A stretch of 44,249 nucleotides of DNA, taken from assembly GCA_023512105.1 (NCBI GenBank), contig JAIMAE010000006.1, positions 1 to 44,249 of the forward strand, given 5' to 3'. The notes beneath the pieces are model-generated. The model was not told where the DNA came from. It did no database searches and worked only from the letters and a program-made list of their open reading frames with translations. Shown piece by piece: positions 42,326-44,249 of the stretch (positions are counted from its first letter, which is position 1; every line of letters starts with the position of its first letter). The position numbers were made by a program, and so were the translations under genes. This stretch comes from Bacillota bacterium. GTDB taxonomy: Bacteria; Bacillota; Sulfobacillia; Sulfobacillales; Sulfobacillaceae.

Positions 42326-42354
42326 TTTACATGGATATTCTCGACTCTTATACT
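42326..42354 (+). promoter_or_regulatory. sigma-A promoter of the flavin monooxygenase cluster
   Basis: TTTACA, 17 bases, TATACT, each one mismatch from consensus. The transcript would start near 42361 with a leader of about 120 bases; no known riboswitch was recognised there. Confidence 0.75.
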
Positions 42355-42378
42355 AAAACTACCTGATGAACAGTTCAA
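42350..42378 (-). promoter_or_regulatory. candidate divergent promoter of the CoA-transferase operon
   Basis: On the minus strand TTGAAC, 17 bases, TAGTAT. Its -10 box overlaps the -10 box of the rightward promoter, so the two polymerases would compete. Confidence 0.4.
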
Positions 42379-42481
42379 CCCATGTCGCGAACTCGGGTCT
42401 TCATCCGGTGAATCGTACCTACGAATCCGAAGGCTCCCGTCCCGGGCGGAGAGTCCCGCTGATGATGGAGGAGGAGGTTTC

Positions 42482-43540
42482 ATGCAGTTCGGCTTGGATA
42501 TTTTCCCCGATAAAGGTCCTGACTTGTTAAGCCCAGCCGACTTCTATGCACAGTGCCTAGATTTGACGGAATTGGCAGATAAGCTGGGGTATTACAGCGT
42601 CAAGATTGTGGAGCACTACTTTTACGCCTACGGTGGGTACAGTCCTAACCCGCTGCTCTTCCTCAGCGCCGCTGCGCAGAGGACTCGCCGCCTTCGCCTC
42701 ATCACCGGCTGCGTGTTGCCGGCCTTCAGCCATCCCTTGAAGCTGGCTGCGGAATTGGCGACCGTCGATGCCATCTCCGGCGGACGCCTGGAAGCCGGAT
42801 TTGCTCGCGCCTTCATTCCCGGAGAGTTCTCTGCCTTCGGGGTGCCGATGGACGAGTCGCGCGGGCGGTTTGACGAAGGGGTGGCCGCGGTGCTCGACTT
42901 CTGGACCAAGCACCGCACCTCGCTGGACGGACCCTTCCACCAGTACCGCGACGTCCCCACCCTGCCCCCACCCACCCAGCGTCCTCACCCGCCGGTGTGG
43001 GTCGCCACCATCGCCACCCCTCAGTCGTTCATTAACTGCGGCGAGCGCGGATACAACCTGATGGTCGTGCCCTACCTCGCCCCTTACGAAGAGTTGAAGG
43101 AGAACATCGACCTCTACCGGGAGGCGTATCGCAAGGCTGGACACGGGGAGGTCAAGCCGGAGCAGATCATGATGGTCTTCCACACCTTCGTGGCCCCTAC
43201 CCGCGAAGAGGCTTACGCCATTTGCCGCCCGGCTATGCAACATTACATCAACGTCTTTTTGGAAGCGGCAAGCTCGTGGGATACCACGGTATCCAAGGAC
43301 TACGCCCACTACGACCTTTTGCCGAAGGCCTTGCGGGCAATGACCTTTGACCGGGTGATCGCGGAAAAGCGGGCCGCCATCGGAACCCCGGACGACGTCT
43401 ACGAGGCCATTCGCGAAGTTACCGAGTACTTTGGCTGTGGTCATCTCACGTTGCAGCATTTCTTTGGCACTATCACCTACGAGCAGGCGCGCGCCACCAT
43501 GGAGCTGTTTGCTCGCGAGGTCATGCCGCGGTTTAACTGA
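42482..43540 (+). CDS. LLM-class flavin-dependent monooxygenase
   Basis: Luciferase-like (bacterial bioluminescence superfamily) monooxygenase of 352 residues that uses reduced FMN and O2. The TIM-barrel features are visible: MQFGLDIFPD at the N terminus, LADKLGYYSVKIVEHYF, RLRLITGCVLPAFSHPLKLA, DAISGGRLEAGFARA, and a C-terminal GTPDDVYEAI. GGAGGAGGAGG stands 4 bases before ATG. A flavin reductase follows after 27 bp, giving a two-component system. The substrate could be an alkane sulfonate, nitrogen-containing chelator or xenobiotic; sequence does not say. Confidence 0.88.
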   Translation: MQFGLDIFPDKGPDLLSPADFYAQCLDLTELADKLGYYSVKIVEHYFYAYGGYSPNPLLFLSAAAQRTRRLRLITGCVLPAFSHPLKLAAELATVDAISGGRLEAGFARAFIPGEFSAFGVPMDESRGRFDEGVAAVLDFWTKHRTSLDGPFHQYRDVPTLPPPTQRPHPPVWVATIATPQSFINCGERGYNLMVVPYLAPYEELKENIDLYREAYRKAGHGEVKPEQIMMVFHTFVAPTREEAYAICRPAMQHYINVFLEAASSWDTTVSKDYAHYDLLPKALRAMTFDRVIAEKRAAIGTPDDVYEAIREVTEYFGCGHLTLQHFFGTITYEQARATMELFAREVMPRFN

Positions 43541-43567
43541 GCCCAGGGCTCGCGGAGGAGGAACGTC

Positions 43568-44083
43568 ATGGACTCGCGCACCTTTCGCCAAGCCTGCGGC
43601 CGATTTGCGACCGGGGTAACCGTGATCACCGCGCACACCGAGGACGGCAAGCTTCATGGAATGACGGCTAACGCCTTCAGCTCGCTGTCGCTGGACCCGC
43701 CGTTGATCCTGGTGGCCGTAGACAAGACCGCCACCACCCATGCCGTCTTGCACAAGGCAGAGCGTTTCGTCGTCAACATCCTGACCACCGCCCAGCGGGA
43801 GGTGGCCCAGTTCTTCGCGCAGAAGGAGAAGACCGACTGGAGCCGCATCGAACTGGCCCAGACGCCAAGCGGCCAAAGTTGTCTCGCGGGCAACCTGGCG
43901 ACCTTGGACTGCCAGCTCTACCCTCCGCCGCTGGAAGGCGGAGACCACACCATCTTCGTCGGACGGGTGGAGGCCGTGGAGCTCGGCGAGGGGGAGCCGC
44001 TTCTGTTCTACAGCGGACAGTTTCTTGAGCCGGGGGTGGACGCCCCCACCGCGACCACTCCCAAAAAGGAGCGATGGGTATGA
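43568..44083 (+). CDS. flavin reductase (HpaC/DIM6-NTAB family)
   Basis: NAD(P)H:flavin oxidoreductase of 171 residues that supplies reduced FMN to the neighbouring monooxygenases. The family opening FRQACGRFATGVTVITA, the GMTANAFSSLSLDPPLILV motif with its flavin-contacting Thr-Ala-Asn, and HTIFVGRVEAVELGEGEPLL are clear. GGAGGAGGAACGTC precedes the ATG. Its stop codon overlaps the next start by 4 bp (ATGA), which couples translation to the second monooxygenase. Confidence 0.92.
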   Translation: MDSRTFRQACGRFATGVTVITAHTEDGKLHGMTANAFSSLSLDPPLILVAVDKTATTHAVLHKAERFVVNILTTAQREVAQFFAQKEKTDWSRIELAQTPSGQSCLAGNLATLDCQLYPPPLEGGDHTIFVGRVEAVELGEGEPLLFYSGQFLEPGVDAPTATTPKKERWV

Positions 44084-44249
44084 AGCTAGGATATTTCTCC
44101 CTGACCGACAATCCGCCGGCGTATCAGGAGACTCGCCAAGATCCGCAAGCGATCCTGCGCGCCTTGGTACGGGAAGCCGAGTTTGCCGAGGAGTTGGGGT
44201 TCAACTCGGTCTGGGTGCCGGAGCACCACCTGGGGCTCTTCGGCGTCCT
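44080..44249 (+). CDS. LLM-class flavin monooxygenase, cut by the window end
   Basis: The first 56 codons of a second luciferase-like monooxygenase: MKLGYFSLTDNPP, then EAEFAEELGFNSVWVPEHH, the usual first strand and helix plus the VPEHH motif. AAAAAGGAG lies 8 bases before ATG and the start overlaps the reductase stop by 4 bp. The rest is outside the window. Confidence 0.88.
   Translation, partial: MKLGYFSLTDNPPAYQETRQDPQAILRALVREAEFAEELGFNSVWVPEHHLGLFGV

Noticed and set aside
42361-42481. Riboswitch in the leader of the monooxygenase cluster
   Set aside because: No conserved block of TPP, SAM, glycine, FMN or cobalamin classes was recognised; only short palindromes such as GAACAGTTC.
42557-43948. 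Leftward open frame of 463 codons
   Set aside because: Antisense to the monooxygenase and reductase genes, no recognisable domain.

Overview
The window (about 44 kb, GC-rich, Shine-Dalgarno sites close to AGGAGG, frequent GTG and TTG starts) looks like a spore-forming Bacillota chromosome. The reasons are the RNA polymerase delta subunit gene next to pyrG, the block tadA / SRP RNA / dnaX / ybaB / recR / bofA in Bacillus order, a c-di-AMP riboswitch ahead of a NlpC/P60 hydrolase, and sigma-A promoters of the TTGACA-N17-TATAAT type. I cannot name the species. No insertion sequence, prophage or CRISPR array was seen.

Left part (1-2.7 kb): a left-facing promoter with an rRNA-like leader at the very edge, glutamate-semialdehyde dehydrogenase (rocA/pruA), a thioesterase, and tRNA-Glu and tRNA-Gln.

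The centre of interest is 2.7-14.9 kb. A ten-gene left-facing cluster reads, in transcription order: class-III aminotransferase, small CxxC protein, a UGSC selenoprotein with an in-frame UGA at 11226-11228 and a bacterial SECIS-like hairpin, two tandem paralogs of an unnamed ~355-aa family (motif DGLPV), MmsA-type aldehyde dehydrogenase, Zn alcohol dehydrogenase, BD-FAE-type esterase, a third DGLPV paralog, and an MFS transporter. A divergent PucR-type regulator stands at its head. It reads as a catabolic operon: import, ester cleavage, alcohol oxidation, transamination, and semialdehyde to acyl-CoA, with an unknown selenium-dependent step. The yedE-yedF selenium pair at 30.3-31.9 kb fits a selenium-using host; selA/B/C/D are not in the window.

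14.9-19 kb: a LigB/LigA-like extradiol dioxygenase pair, then a membrane-stress module (htpX-pspAB converging on pspA-pspAA). 19-28 kb: housekeeping genes (pyrG, rpoE, riboswitch plus NlpC/P60 hydrolase, RlmI-like methyltransferase, gltX, acs). 28-35 kb: a structured noncoding stretch, an FrsA-like hydrolase, yedE-yedF, bofA, a beta-propeller lipoprotein and a second hydrolase. 35-38.6 kb: recR-ybaB-dnaX, SRP RNA, two tRNA-Ser, tadA, tRNA-Arg. 38.7-44.2 kb: an NRAMP-like transporter under a DtxR/MntR-like palindrome, an HMG-CoA-lyase-like and CoA-transferase pair, and a divergent flavin monooxygenase / flavin reductase / monooxygenase cluster cut by the window end.
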